In this document: positions 18,125-27,733 of the stretch, piece by piece | How positions within the stretch are numbered: position 1 is the stretch's first letter | Layout: the number at the start of each line of letters is the position of its first letter | From: Geomonas oryzae | Lineage (GTDB): Bacteria; Desulfobacterota; Desulfuromonadia; Geobacterales; Geobacteraceae | Assembly (NCBI RefSeq): GCF_004117875.1 | Contig: NZ_RAHW01000010.1 | Location: 1-64,000 of the forward strand | DNA length: 64,000 nucleotides | Direction of reading: 5' to 3' | Program-made: the position numbers and the translations under genes | The notes under the pieces: model-generated | The model's database searches: none | What the model saw: only the letters and a program-made list of their open reading frames with translations | Told to the model about the DNA's origin: nothing

Positions 18125-18153
18125 GTTCTAAAGCAAAAGGGTCTCACTGTCAA
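18125..18153 (-). promoter_or_regulatory. Promoter of the tRNA-tuf operon
   Basis: The minus strand has a perfect -35 TTGACA (18148-18153), a 17-nt spacer and a -10 TAGAAC (18125-18130), about 60 nt before tRNA-Thr(UGU). This is the expected start of the tRNA-tuf transcript, which may extend into rpmG, secE and nusG. Confidence 0.8.
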
Positions 18154-18563
18154 CATCTTTTTTCTCGGCGTTCAAAATATTTTTCGCCCCCTGTTGTATA
18201 CAATCTCCTCGCCAGGCCGCCCCCACTGCGAAGCCGCGAGGTAAACACCGAAGTATCGCGGGGTTCGCCTGCCAGTCCGTTGCAGTAACGGAGGTCTTGC
18301 AGGAACTGACTCCGGTAAGAGCCAACATCATTCATTTTCCGCGACAACGAGCGTCTTCGTGGCGACCGCCTTCTTCGTCCCAGCTACCGCACTCTTCGTC
18401 CTGTGGACCGCGTGAAGAGTGGACATCGTCTCTCATCGGTCACAGGAGCACAGACGACTCGCTACCCGCACCCTAAAAATGTCAGCAACGGGTACAGTTT
18501 CTCCAATTCCTTGCAGAGACAGCACCAGATACCGGCAACTGTCGGGGGGCCTAAACAACCGCC
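18154..18563. other. Intergenic region without a recognisable gene
   Basis: About 410 nt lie between the tRNA promoter and the putative operator of the DUF2917 gene. Short open frames on both strands lack ribosome-binding sites and family character. I see no tRNA, known riboswitch or repeat in it. Confidence 0.5.
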
Positions 18564-18598
18564 CTGTATCTGTACTCATCTCCAGTGCACAGGTATAG
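18564..18598. promoter_or_regulatory. Putative operator: inverted repeat upstream of DUF2917 gene
   Basis: Two 12-base half-sites, CTGTATCTGTAC (18564-18575) and the inverted GCACAGGTATAG (18587-18598), agree at nine of twelve positions and are separated by 11 nt. They end 29 nt before the DUF2917 start codon, where a promoter would be. DUF2917 genes are often associated with PLP-dependent GntR/MocR regulators, and the site might belong to one; no such regulator is encoded in this window. Confidence 0.4.
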
Positions 18599-18627
18599 TT
18601 GCCTCATCACGCAGGAAGGAGGCGACC

Positions 18628-18981
18628 ATGGACTGCTCGCTTGAAAAAGGGGAGGTTTTGCGGCTTGGCGGGGGGAGCGGTTTGCGGCTGCACTGCACCC
18701 AAGGAGCCCTCTGGATAACCATCGGTGACGGGCGGGACTACGTGATCCGTGCGGGTTCCGGCTTCGAGCTCGAAAAAGGGTGCATAGCCCTGGCTGAAGC
18801 GCTCGCGTCGGCAAAATTCTGCGTCGACAACATCGAGCATGCAGCGGACAACACTCCCCGGAGATATAAAATACGGCTGAGAAACGGTCAGGAAGGATGC
18901 ACCGGGGCGTGGGCCTGTGGGCCTACCACGGTATGCCAGCCGCGGACGGTCCACTTGGTAACCAGTCCGTTCAGGACATAA
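18628..18981 (+). CDS. DUF2917 domain protein
   Basis: A 117-residue cytosolic protein of unknown function. The segment GEVLRLGGGSGLRLHCTQGA followed by LWITIGDGRDYVIRAGSGFEL matches the short all-beta DUF2917 pattern (a cupin-like fold has been suggested for this family). I chose the ATG at 18628 because an AGGAAGGAGG ribosome-binding site lies just upstream; the frame extends further 5' but without family character. The C-terminal 30 codons run antisense through the end of the convergent YciI-like gene (94-nt overlap), so the real C-terminus of one of the two may be non-essential. The tail TVCQPRTVHLVTSPFRT looks unstructured and may simply be read-through of the neighbour. Confidence 0.65.
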   Translation: MDCSLEKGEVLRLGGGSGLRLHCTQGALWITIGDGRDYVIRAGSGFELEKGCIALAEALASAKFCVDNIEHAADNTPRRYKIRLRNGQEGCTGAWACGPTTVCQPRTVHLVTSPFRT

Positions 18982-19190
18982 GGATCGGCCTTGGCGAAAG
19001 CGGCAGGAACATCGGGCGAATCCGCCGCGAAAAGTAGAACGGCACCGTCGGCCGGGTCGGTGAGGGCACCGCCAAGGAGCAACTCGCCACGCGCCGCCGC
19101 TTCCCATGCAAGCGCCAGGTGCTCATCGCGGAACTCGCCGCGGCGCTCCAGGTAATCGGGCGCCACCTCGTACAGCAAAAGATAATGCAT
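18888..19190 (-). CDS. YciI-like protein
   Basis: A 100-residue single-domain protein of the YciI (YCII-related, dimeric alpha-beta barrel) superfamily. The N-terminal MHYLLLYEVAPDYLERR strand-turn, the RDEHLALA segment with the conserved histidine, GELLLGGAL and DPYVLNGLVTKWTVRGW are typical. Some members bind or act on small dienelactone-like substrates, but the role of most is unknown. Its ATG lies two bases after the stop of the YgiQ-type gene and its ribosome-binding site (GGAGG) overlaps that gene's end, so it is translationally linked to it. The 3' end overlaps the DUF2917 gene on the other strand. Confidence 0.8.
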   Translation of the reverse strand: MHYLLLYEVAPDYLERRGEFRDEHLALAWEAAARGELLLGGALTDPADGAVLLFAADSPDVPAAFAKADPYVLNGLVTKWTVRGWHTVVGPQAHAPVHPS

Positions 19191-19192
19191 GC

Positions 19193-21028
19193 CTACCTCC
19201 TGTTGTTGCCGCCGAACAATTCGGCAGCGGCGTCCTCACGGCCGCATTCCCTAAGCGCCGCCAGGCAGTTTTTCCGTTCTTCCGGCACGTGGTACAGAAG
19301 CAGCGCCTTCTGCAGCCCCTTCTCCCTGTCCGTTCGTGCCACGTACACTTTCTGACCGGTGAAAGGATCGACCCCCGTGTGGTAAATGCAGGTGGAGAGC
19401 GTTCCGGGCGTGGGGGTGAAGTCCTGGACCTGCTCCACACGCATCCCCCACCTTTTCAGCATGAGCGCCAGATCGACCATGTCGGACAAAGTACATCCGG
19501 GGTGTCCGGAGATGAAGTACGGGACGATGTACTGTCTTTTCCCGGCCTTGGCGCTCTCCTTCTGAAAGGAATCCCTGAAGCGCTCAAAGCAGTCGCGCCC
19601 CGGCTTGCGCATCACCGAGGTAACCCGGTCGGTGAGGTGCTCCGGCGCGACCTTCAAAAGGCCGCTCACGTGCTGCGAGACCAGTTCGCGCAGGTAGCGC
19701 GGCTGTCGCTCCATGAGGTCGTAGCGGACCCCGGACGAAACGGCGACGTGCTTGACGCCCGAGACGCGGCGCGCTTTGGCGAGGAGCCTCGCACTGGCGG
19801 CGTCGTCGGTGACCAGGTTTTTGCAGATCTTCGGGAAAAGGCAGCTATCCCGGCGACACTTGTCCCCCGCCTCCTTATCGCCGCAGGAGAGCCCGAACAT
19901 GTTCGCGGTCGGCCCGCCGAGGTCGCTCACGCTGCCGCGGAACCAGGGAAAGGAGGCCAGTTGCTCCAGCTCTAGCAGGACGCTTTGTTCGCTTCTCGAC
20001 TGTATGGTCTTTCCCTGGTGATGCGTGATGGCGCAGAAAGCGCACCCGCCGAAGCAGCCACGGTGCGTCGTGATGGAATTGCGGATCTGTTCGTAAGCGG
20101 GAATAGGTTCCTTGTAGCTCGGGTGTGGCGCCTTCACGAAAGGAAGCGCGTAGATCGCGTCAAGCTCGGTCTTTGAAAGGGGCCAGGCCGGCGGGTTGCA
20201 TACCAGGTAACGTGTGGCGTGCTGCTGGATCACGATTTTGGCGCAGCCCGGGTTCTGCTCGCGCGAAAGAAGACGGAATGATTCGCCGTAAGCCGATTTG
20301 TCCGCCGCCACCTTCTCGTAGGCAGGCAACTCGACCACCTCGCCGGCAGCCTCAGGGATGGCGGACGCGGCGCAGGCTGTGCCGCGGATGTCGCGGATCG
20401 AGGCGAAGGGCTCCCCCTTGCGCAGCCGCTCGACAAGCTCGAGAAGCGGGCTTTCCCCCATGCCGTAGATAAGGAGGTCGGCCTTCGCGTCAAAGAGCGC
20501 TGAGCGGCGCACCTTGTCTTCCCAATAATCGTAGTGGGCGAAGCGCCTGAGGCTCGCCTCGATCCCGCCTATCACCACCGGTACGTCGCGGTAGGCCTCC
20601 TTCAGCCTCGAGGTGTAGATGATGGTGGCGCGGTTGGGGCGGGCGCCGTGCCGGTTGCCGGGGGTGTAGGCGTCGTCGCGGCGCAGTTTTCTTGCCGGGG
20701 TGTAGTGCGCGACCATGGAGTCCATGGCGCCGGCAGCCACGGCGAAGAAAAGGCGCGGACGCCCAAGCGCCATGAAGGGGTCCTTGCTGCGCCAGTCCGG
20801 TTGCGGGATGATGCCGACCCGCAACCCCTTCGACTCGAGCAGGCGTGCGAGGAGCGGAACCCCGAAGGAGGGGTGGTCCACGTAGGCGTCGCCGGAGACG
20901 AAAATGACGTCGAGTTCGTTCCAGCCGCGTGCCCGGGCTTCGGCTAAGGTGATGGGGAGAAACTGCGCGGTAGACGTTTTGGGAGGATTATGTACTGCCT
21001 GCTTCTTTGCGGGTCGTGCCTGTTTCAT
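19193..21028 (-). CDS. YgiQ-family radical SAM protein (UPF0313)
   Basis: A 611-residue radical SAM enzyme of the YgiQ family. The signature CFGGCAFC is followed by [14 protein letters not shown] as in E. coli YgiQ, the N-terminal half has the [17 protein letters not shown] motif, and the C-terminus has [14 protein letters not shown]. The substrate is not known. I chose the start at 21028 (MKQARPAKK), which has AAGG a few bases upstream; the first possible ATG at 21052 would add eight residues encoded by a dispersed repeat. It is followed without gap by the YciI-like gene. Confidence 0.85.
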   Translation of the reverse strand: MKQARPAKKQAVHNPPKTSTAQFLPITLAEARARGWNELDVIFVSGDAYVDHPSFGVPLLARLLESKGLRVGIIPQPDWRSKDPFMALGRPRLFFAVAAGAMDSMVAHYTPARKLRRDDAYTPGNRHGARPNRATIIYTSRLKEAYRDVPVVIGGIEASLRRFAHYDYWEDKVRRSALFDAKADLLIYGMGESPLLELVERLRKGEPFASIRDIRGTACAASAIPEAAGEVVELPAYEKVAADKSAYGESFRLLSREQNPGCAKIVIQQHATRYLVCNPPAWPLSKTELDAIYALPFVKAPHPSYKEPIPAYEQIRNSITTHRGCFGGCAFCAITHHQGKTIQSRSEQSVLLELEQLASFPWFRGSVSDLGGPTANMFGLSCGDKEAGDKCRRDSCLFPKICKNLVTDDAASARLLAKARRVSGVKHVAVSSGVRYDLMERQPRYLRELVSQHVSGLLKVAPEHLTDRVTSVMRKPGRDCFERFRDSFQKESAKAGKRQYIVPYFISGHPGCTLSDMVDLALMLKRWGMRVEQVQDFTPTPGTLSTCIYHTGVDPFTGQKVYVARTDREKGLQKALLLYHVPEERKNCLAALRECGREDAAAELFGGNNRR

Positions 21029-21031
21029 AAA

Positions 21032-21150
21032 AACCTTAAAACCATTGGCCACGGAGAAAATCTGAGGACATCTGAGAAAGTCAAAACCAAAAGATTTCCG
21101 GTTTTGCTTCTCTCAGATTTTCTCCGAAGTTCTCCGTGGCTAACGGTTTT
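21032..21150. repeat. Palindromic dispersed repeat, copy 1 (between argC and ygiQ-like gene)
   Basis: Imperfect inverted repeat with arms of roughly 55 nt. Both arms contain GCCACGGAGAA followed by AAAATCTGAG, and are bordered by AAAACC(A/G)TT. A second copy of the same unit lies at 22266-22433 on the other side of argC. I recognise no open reading frame or transposase in it; it is most like a non-autonomous REP/MITE-type element. Confidence 0.75.
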
Positions 21151-21154
21151 GCCT

Positions 21155-22195
21155 TTACGGGAAGATCCCGAGGAAATCGAGACCGAGAGTCTCGGGGAGG
21201 CCGCACATCAGGTTCATATTCTGAACCGCCTGACCGGAAGCCCCCTTCACCAGGTTGTCGATCGCCGAAACGACGATGATCCGACCGGTCCTTTCATCCA
21301 CTACGACACCGATGTCGCAGAAATTCGAACCTCTCACGTGCGCCGTGGACGGAAGAACCCCCTCCGGGAGCACCCTCACGAACGGCTCGCCCTCATAGAA
21401 GGTCTCGTACAGCGTGATGAGTTCGGCCGCGCTCACCTTGCCGGTCGGCACACTGTAGATGGTGGAGAGGATGCCGCGGTCCATCGGGACCAGGTGCGGC
21501 GTGAAGGAGATGGTCAGCGGGCTCCCCGCGAGCAGGGAAAGTTCCTGCTCGATCTCCGGGATGTGACGGTGCACCCCGCCGACGCCGTAGGCCTTGAAGC
21601 CCTCGTTCACCTCGCAGTAGAGGTTGTCGACCTTGGCGCCGCGCCCCGCACCGGAGGTGCCGGATTTGGCGTCGACGATGATGCTCTTCGGGTCGATCAC
21701 CTTCCCCTTCAGAAGCGGCGCGAGCCCGAGGATGACGCTGGTCGGGTAGCAGCCGGGGTTCGCGATGAGGAATGCCTCCTTGATCTTGTCACGACGCAGT
21801 TCGGGGATGCCGTACACGGCCTGCGGGAGGAGCTCTGGGGTGAGGTGCTTTTCGTACCACTTCCCATAGACGTCGGCGTCGTGCAGACGGTAATCGGCGG
21901 AGAGGTCGACGACGTCCTTCCCCATCTTGAGGAAGGTAGGCACCACCGCCATGGCCGCCTTGTGCGGCAGCGCGGTGAAGACCACGTCAACCTGCTCGGC
22001 GATCCCTACCGGCTCCAGGGGCTCGAGAATGAGATCGCACCTGCCGCGCAGGGTCGGGAACACATCGCTCACCGGGCGCCCGGCGCTTTGTTCGGAAGTA
22101 ACGCAGGTAACGGCCACCTCGGGGTGGGCGTGCAGAATACGGATCAGTTCGACGCCGGTGTAACCGCTGGCACCGACTATGGCAACCTTGATCAT
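21155..22195 (-). CDS. argC: N-acetyl-gamma-glutamyl-phosphate reductase
   Basis: ArgC catalyses the NADPH-dependent third step of arginine synthesis from glutamate. The 346-residue protein starts [19 protein letters not shown], a Rossmann motif, and contains the active-site cysteine in [11 protein letters not shown] moved the start to 22195, which has a GGGAGG ribosome-binding site; the longer frame adds six residues. It is bracketed by two copies of the same palindromic repeat. Its place after rplM-rpsI fits Geobacter gene order, but a terminator after rpsI and the repeat suggest that it has its own promoter. Confidence 0.96.
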   Translation of the reverse strand: MIKVAIVGASGYTGVELIRILHAHPEVAVTCVTSEQSAGRPVSDVFPTLRGRCDLILEPLEPVGIAEQVDVVFTALPHKAAMAVVPTFLKMGKDVVDLSADYRLHDADVYGKWYEKHLTPELLPQAVYGIPELRRDKIKEAFLIANPGCYPTSVILGLAPLLKGKVIDPKSIIVDAKSGTSGAGRGAKVDNLYCEVNEGFKAYGVGGVHRHIPEIEQELSLLAGSPLTISFTPHLVPMDRGILSTIYSVPTGKVSAAELITLYETFYEGEPFVRVLPEGVLPSTAHVRGSNFCDIGVVVDERTGRIIVVSAIDNLVKGASGQAVQNMNLMCGLPETLGLDFLGIFP

Positions 22196-22265
22196 AAAGG
22201 CCTCCCTTCTCATAACGGAAAAAATGGAAGCTTGATGTTAACACAGCTCCCAGACAGATTGACAC

Positions 22266-22433
22266 TCAAAACCTTTAAACCGTTTGCCACGGAGAACTTC
22301 GGAGAAAATCTGAGAGAAACAAAACTTTTTTGCTTTGGTTTTCTCAGATGTCCTCAGATTTTCTCCGAGCCTTCGCGCTGATGCGCTACGGCCCGCAAGC
22401 GTGGCCAACGGTTTTGCTCTTAAGGTTTTTGAA
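22266..22433. repeat. Palindromic dispersed repeat, copy 2 (between rpsI and argC)
   Basis: Same family as 21032-21150. The left arm (AAACCGTTTGCCACGGAGAACTT, then AAAATCTGAGAGAA) matches the reverse complement of the right arm of copy 1. The right arm (TCAGATGTCCTCAGATTTTC) is interrupted by about 35 nt rich in CGC before the terminal GTGGCCAACGGTTTTG. The insertion shows that the copies have diverged. Confidence 0.7.
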
Positions 22434-22436
22434 ACA

Positions 22437-22471
22437 GCAAAAGGAGGAACCCTGACGGATTCCTCCTTTGC
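22437..22471 (-). terminator. Rho-independent terminator after rpsI
   Basis: Arms GCAAAGGAGGAA and TTCCTCCTTTTGC form a strong stem about 30 nt after the rpsI stop on the minus strand, with T residues in the descending arm. It should end the rplM-rpsI transcript before the repeat and argC. Confidence 0.75.
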
Positions 22472-22501
22472 AATGAAACAGCAATTGTTCCCAGCGAAGA
22501 A

Positions 22502-22891
22502 TTAACGCTTGGAGAACTGGAAGCTTGCGCGAGCAGCCTTCTTGCCGTACTTCTTTCTTTCCTTGATGCGCGAGTCGCGGGTGATGAACCCGGCCTTCTT
22601 CAGGGTACCGCGCAGGTCGGCATCGGCCTCGATGAGTGCCTTGGTGATGCCGTGCTTGATGGCACCGGCCTGGCCGGAGTCACCACCGCCCTTAACGGTG
22701 CAGAAGATGTCGAACTTGCCGACGTTCTCGGTCAGCTCAAGGGGCTGCATGACGACCATCTTGGAGGTCTCGCGGCCGAAGTAGCTGTCAAGAGTCTTGG
22801 TATTTACAATGATCTCGCCGTTGCCGGGCTTGAGCCAAACCCTGGCGATGGACGACTTCCTTTTCCCAGTTGCGTAAAAACTCACTGCCAT
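22502..22891 (-). CDS. rpsI: 30S ribosomal protein S9
   Basis: S9 contacts P-site tRNA with its extended C-terminal tail. The 129-residue protein starts [20 protein letters not shown] and ends with the conserved basic tail [10 protein letters not shown]. The [16 protein letters not shown] segment lies near residues 67-82. It follows rplM by 22 nt, as in nearly all bacteria. Confidence 0.98.
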   Translation of the reverse strand: MAVSFYATGKRKSSIARVWLKPGNGEIIVNTKTLDSYFGRETSKMVVMQPLELTENVGKFDIFCTVKGGGDSGQAGAIKHGITKALIEADADLRGTLKKAGFITRDSRIKERKKYGKKAARASFQFSKR

Positions 22892-22913
22892 TTTCTATCT
22901 CCTGATGAACGAA

Positions 22914-23342
22914 TTAAATGTTCAGATTCTTCGGATTCTGAGCAGCATGCGGATGAGCGCCGCCGCTGTAGATCTTCAGCTTCTTGAGCATGTGGCGGGC
23001 GAGCTTGTTCTTGGGAAGCATGCCCTTCACGGCTTTCTTGATCAGCTCTTCCGGCTTCTTGTCGATGAGCTTACCGGCGGAGATCTCTTTCAGGCCGCCC
23101 GGGAACGCAGAGTGGCTGTAGTAGGTCTTGTCGGAAAGCTTTTTGCCGGTGAGGGCGATCTTCTCTGCGTTCACGACGATGACGAAGTCGCCGGTGTCCA
23201 CACTCGGGGTAAAGGTCGGCTTGTTCTTGCCGCGCAGCACGTTGGCGATTTCAGTCGCGACACGGCCGAGCACCTTATTATCCACATCAACCAGGTACCA
23301 ATCCCTGGTCACTTCTTCTTTTTTGGCAACTTGCGTCTTCAT
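22914..23342 (-). CDS. rplM: 50S ribosomal protein L13
   Basis: L13 is an early assembly protein of the 50S subunit. I placed the start at 23342 ([19 protein letters not shown]) giving the usual 142 residues, preceded by GAGG; an upstream in-frame start would add ten residues. The [20 protein letters not shown] and [18 protein letters not shown] segments are signatures. It starts the rplM-rpsI operon with its own promoter at 23394-23422. Confidence 0.98.
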   Translation of the reverse strand: MKTQVAKKEEVTRDWYLVDVDNKVLGRVATEIANVLRGKNKPTFTPSVDTGDFVIVVNAEKIALTGKKLSDKTYYSHSAFPGGLKEISAGKLIDKKPEELIKKAVKGMLPKNKLARHMLKKLKIYSGGAHPHAAQNPKNLNI

Positions 23343-23393
23343 CGAAACCTCACAGCTATCTGGAATTAGCACATAAACTTACAGAAGATTGAG

Positions 23394-23422
23394 AATTTAA
23401 TCGAATCGTCCGCCCATGTCAA
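23394..23422 (-). promoter_or_regulatory. Promoter of rplM-rpsI
   Basis: Perfect -35 TTGACA (23417-23422), 17-nt spacer and -10 TAAATT (23394-23399) on the minus strand, about 50 nt before the rplM start. Good match to a housekeeping sigma-70-type promoter. Confidence 0.8.
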
Positions 23423-23465
23423 GACAAAAAACCGGGCAGAAAATTAAAGGACTGTTAAAAGCCCG

Positions 23466-24218
23466 TCATTCCCCGTCCTGTCCGGGGTAAAAAACCTGCA
23501 TAAGACAGAGCCCTTGGGGCGGAACCGTCATCCCTGCGTGCTGACGATTTCCCCCTTTGAGAAGGCGCGCCACATCGGCAACAGAGAGCCTTCCCTGCCC
23601 CACCTCTATGAGTGTGCCGGTGATGATGCGCACCATGTTTTTGAGAAAGCCGCTGCCGTTGATGTCCAAGTGAAGCAGGCGGCCATCCTGTACGAGCTCC
23701 ATGCTGTAGATGCGGCGCACGGTGGTTTTCGCGGCGCAGTTCGAGCCCCGGAAGGCGGCGAAGTCGTGCTCGCCCACGAAGACCTTGCAGGCCGCGCGCA
23801 TCGCTTCGACGTCGAGCTTTCCCTTCACGCGCCAGGCGGTGTGGCGGGCAAGCGGCGAACGGAGGTCGTCCAGGAGCATGGTGTAGCGGTAGTGCTTCGC
23901 CTGCGCATCGAAGCGCGGGTGGAAGTCGAGCGGCACCTCGGCCGCCTCGCGCACCGCGATGTCGCTTGGGAGGAGCGAGTTCAGCCCCTCGCGGAAGGCG
24001 CGCAGCGGCATGGTGCGTTCGGTCTTGAAGCAGGCGACCATGCCGCGGGCGTGCACCCCCGCGTCGGTGCGGCCGGAGGCGTGCAGAGTGGTTCGCTCGC
24101 CGAGCATCTGCGCGAGCGCCTTTTCCATGACCTCCTGGATGGTGAGCCCGTTGGGCTGCACCTGCCACCCGGCATAGGCGGTGCCGTCGTATTCTATTAT
24201 CAGCTTGATGTTGCGCAT
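23466..24218 (-). CDS. truA: tRNA pseudouridine(38-40) synthase TruA
   Basis: TruA makes pseudouridine at positions 38-40 in the anticodon arm of many tRNAs. With the start at 24218 (MRNIKLIIEYDGTAYAGWQ) the protein has 250 residues, the family length. The catalytic aspartate lies in SGRTDAGVHARG. The upstream extension of 19 residues encoded by the longer frame falls partly in a dispersed GTCGGAC repeat and is not likely to be translated. The gene follows asd in the order leuB-asd-truA-rplM. Confidence 0.95.
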   Translation of the reverse strand: MRNIKLIIEYDGTAYAGWQVQPNGLTIQEVMEKALAQMLGERTTLHASGRTDAGVHARGMVACFKTERTMPLRAFREGLNSLLPSDIAVREAAEVPLDFHPRFDAQAKHYRYTMLLDDLRSPLARHTAWRVKGKLDVEAMRAACKVFVGEHDFAAFRGSNCAAKTTVRRIYSMELVQDGRLLHLDINGSGFLKNMVRIITGTLIEVGQGRLSVADVARLLKGGNRQHAGMTVPPQGLCLMQVFYPGQDGE

Positions 24219-24237
24219 ATGTGTTCCGGGGTCAGCA

Positions 24238-24270
24238 GTCGGACCAGTCGGACAGGTCAGACTGTCTGAC
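24238..24270. repeat. Dispersed GTCGGAC-type repeat between asd and truA
   Basis: Tandem GTCGGACCA-like units (GTCGGACCAGTCGGAC, then GTCAGACTGTCTGAC) fill the gap between asd and truA. Same family as 8547-8597 and 33431-33464. The last part, GTCAGAC-TGTCTGAC, is itself palindromic. Confidence 0.7.
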
Positions 24271-24278
24271 TTCAACGG

Positions 24279-25298
24279 CTACTGCAGATAATCCTCGATC
24301 AGCAGCTCGGCGATCTGCACGGCGTTGGTGGCGGCACCTTTTCTCAGGTTGTCGGCAACGATCCAGAGGTTCAGGCCGTTCTTGATGGTGACGTCCTCGC
24401 GGATGCGCCCCACCAGGGTGAGGTCCTCTCCGGCCACGTCCATCGCCATCGGGTACTCACCGTTACCCGGGTTATCCACCAGCTCCACCCCCGGCGCATC
24501 TTCCAGAATCTCACGCGCCTTGGCGACGGTGATCTTCTTCTCCGTCTCGATGTTCACCGACTCGGAATGCCCGTAGAAAACCGGCACCCTGACACAGGTG
24601 GCGGTGGTGGCGATATCCGCCTCCATGATCTTCCTGGTCTCGTTCACCATCTTCATCTCTTCCTTCGTGTAACCGTTGTCGCAGAAGGAGTCGATCTGCG
24701 GCAGACAGTTGAAGGCGATGCGGTGCGGGTAAACCTCGACCTTCGGAGGACGGCCGTTCAAGAGCTCGCCGGTCTGGATGCGCAGCTCGTCGATCGCCTT
24801 GTTCCCGGTCCCGGAAACCGCCTGATAGGTAGAGACGACGATCCTCTTGATGGTGCCGAAGTCGTGCAAAGGCTTGAGCGCCACCACCATCTGGATGGTG
24901 GAGCAGTTGGGGTTCGCGATGATCCCCTTTTTCTTGTAATCGGCAATGGCGTGCGGGTTCACCTCGGGCACCACGAGCGGCACGTCCGGGTTCATGCGCC
25001 AGGCGCTCGAATTGTCGATGCAGACGGCGCCCGCCTTTACGGCGGAGGGGCAAAACTCCTCGGAGCGGGCACCTCCCGCCGAGAAGAGGGCGATGTCGAT
25101 CCCCTCGAAGGAATCGTGGGTCAACTCCTCTACCGTCACCGGCTTGCCGTCGTATTCGAGCACCTGCCCGGCACTTCTCGAGCTCGCCAGGAACTTGATC
25201 TTCCCTACCGGGAAGTTCCTCTCCACGAGACACTCGATCATCTGGGTCCCCACGGCGCCGGTCGCGCCCACCACTGCTACGTTCCACGTTTTCTTCAT
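24279..25298 (-). CDS. asd: Aspartate-semialdehyde dehydrogenase, paralogue 1
   Basis: Makes aspartate-4-semialdehyde from aspartyl phosphate for lysine/diaminopimelate, threonine and methionine synthesis. With the start at 25298 (MKKTWNVAVVGATGAVGTQM) it has 339 residues and is the form found in most bacteria. The Rossmann motif VGATGAVG, the active-site cysteine in NPNCSTIQM and the VSTYQAVSGTG motif are present. It follows a second, distantly related ASADH gene in the same orientation; a strong hairpin with a T-run lies between them, so expression may differ. Confidence 0.94.
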   Translation of the reverse strand: MKKTWNVAVVGATGAVGTQMIECLVERNFPVGKIKFLASSRSAGQVLEYDGKPVTVEELTHDSFEGIDIALFSAGGARSEEFCPSAVKAGAVCIDNSSAWRMNPDVPLVVPEVNPHAIADYKKKGIIANPNCSTIQMVVALKPLHDFGTIKRIVVSTYQAVSGTGNKAIDELRIQTGELLNGRPPKVEVYPHRIAFNCLPQIDSFCDNGYTKEEMKMVNETRKIMEADIATTATCVRVPVFYGHSESVNIETEKKITVAKAREILEDAPGVELVDNPGNGEYPMAMDVAGEDLTLVGRIREDVTIKNGLNLWIVADNLRKGAATNAVQIAELLIEDYLQ

Positions 25299-25322
25299 AC
25301 TCTTTACATCTCCTCCAAAGAC

Positions 25323-25370
25323 AAAAACGGGAGCGCGCCACCCGTGAAAGAAAGGGGCGACGCGCTCCGT
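25323..25370 (-). terminator. Terminator or attenuator between the two asd genes
   Basis: On the minus strand, after the upstream asd stop, GGAGCGCG pairs with CGCGCTCC around a long loop and is followed by CGTTTTTG. It ends about 25 nt before the downstream asd start codon. It could be a terminator for the leuB-asd unit or an attenuator. Confidence 0.6.
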
Positions 25371-25386
25371 TGTGGTTCGACCATTC

Positions 25387-25414
25387 GGACAATCGTCAAT
25401 TGCCCAATTGTCCG
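25387..25414. repeat. CAATTG-type dispersed repeat (palindrome)
   Basis: GGACAAT and ATTGTCC arms flank TCGTCAATTGCCCA. The theme of CAATTGAC/GTCAATTG and ATTGTC recurs at 53990-54024 and 54138-54172, which suggests a third family of small intergenic repeats. Confidence 0.45.
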
Positions 25415-25420
25415 CTGTTT

Positions 25421-26518
25421 CTACCGCTCCTTCAGGATCTGCAGCATGCGGCGCAGCGGCTCGGCGGCACCCCAAAGAAGCTGATCACCGCAGGTGAAGG
25501 CGGAGAGGTACTGCGGCCCCATCTTCATCTTGCGCACGCGGCCCACCGGTACGGTGAGCGAACCGGAAACGGCTGCCGGGGTAAGCCCCGCCAGGGAGTC
25601 GGCCTTGTTGTTGGGAATGAACTTCACCCACTGGTTGTCGTTCTTGATCATCTCCTCGATCTCGCCGATCGGGATGTCCTTGGTGAGCTTCATGGTGATC
25701 GCCTGGCTGTGGCAGCGCATGGCGCCCACGCGCACGCAGATGCCGTCCACCGGGATCGGGTTGGTGGCGCCTAGGATCTTGTTGGTCTCGGCGTACCCCT
25801 TCCACTCCTCGCGGCTCTGGCCGTCTTCGACCTCGCGGTCGATCCACGGAAGCACGCTGCCGGCGAGCGGGAAACCGAACTCTTTGGTCGGCAGCTCAGC
25901 GCTTCTCAGGGTCGCGGTAACCTTCCTGTCGATCTCGAGGATCGCGGAGCCCGGGGTGGCGAGCTGTTCGGCCACGGCGCCGTGCAGCACGCCCATCTGG
26001 GAGAGAAGCTCGCGCATGTTCGGAGCGCCTGCGCCGGAAGCCGCCTGATAAGTCATCGAGGAGAGCCATTCCACAACGCCCGCCTTGAAGAGGCCGCCCA
26101 GGCCCATGAGCATGAGGCTCACGGTGCAGTTGCCGCCGATGTAGTCCTTGATCCCCTTGGAGAGCGCCGCGTCGATGACGTTGCGGTTGATCGGATCGAG
26201 GATGATGACCGCGTCGTCCTCCATGCGCAGGGTGCTCGCCGCGTCGATCCAGTAGCCGTTCCAGCCGGCCTTCTTCAACTCGGGACGGATCGCCTTGGTG
26301 TAGTCACCCCCCTGGCAGGTGATGATCACGTCCAGTTTCTTCAGCTCGTTGATGTCCGAGGCATCCTTGAGCGTCCCCGCGTTCATGGGAGCTGCCTGCC
26401 CCACCTGCGAGGTTGTGAAGAATACCGGTTCGATTCCAGCAAAATCGTTCTCTTCCTGCATGCGCTGCATGAGAACGGAGCCAACCATGCCACGCCAACC
26501 GACCATACCGACTTTCAT
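25421..26518 (-). CDS. asd: Aspartate-semialdehyde dehydrogenase, paralogue 2 (enterobacterial type)
   Basis: A 365-residue ASADH of the type known from E. coli and other gamma-proteobacteria, starting [20 protein letters not shown]. The catalytic cysteine is in [15 protein letters not shown], and [15 protein letters not shown] near residue 270 is typical. It belongs to a different branch from the 339-residue paralogue directly downstream; the two share only the general fold motifs by eye. The start at 26518 follows a GGAAGATC-like site; a longer frame adds 20 residues of no family character. It lies 65 nt after leuB and is likely co-transcribed with it. Confidence 0.94.
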   Translation of the reverse strand: MKVGMVGWRGMVGSVLMQRMQEENDFAGIEPVFFTTSQVGQAAPMNAGTLKDASDINELKKLDVIITCQGGDYTKAIRPELKKAGWNGYWIDAASTLRMEDDAVIILDPINRNVIDAALSKGIKDYIGGNCTVSLMLMGLGGLFKAGVVEWLSSMTYQAASGAGAPNMRELLSQMGVLHGAVAEQLATPGSAILEIDRKVTATLRSAELPTKEFGFPLAGSVLPWIDREVEDGQSREEWKGYAETNKILGATNPIPVDGICVRVGAMRCHSQAITMKLTKDIPIGEIEEMIKNDNQWVKFIPNNKADSLAGLTPAAVSGSLTVPVGRVRKMKMGPQYLSAFTCGDQLLWGAAEPLRRMLQILKER

Positions 26519-26583
26519 AGGCGATCTTCCTTTCTGTTGAATTGTTTTATATGCACCGGCAGGCGGACCTGCCTCCACTGTGA

Positions 26584-27733
<1,150 letters not shown>

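Noticed and set aside
18154..18563. A small gene between the tRNA promoter and DUF2917
   Set aside because: Short frames on both strands lack start signals and recognisable motifs.
21029..21052. Upstream ATG of the YgiQ-like gene
   Set aside because: The eight extra codons are encoded by the palindromic repeat, and the internal ATG at 21028 has a better ribosome-binding site.
21032..22433. Insertion sequence or composite transposon around argC
   Set aside because: The flanking repeats contain no transposase frame, and no target-site duplication was recognised.
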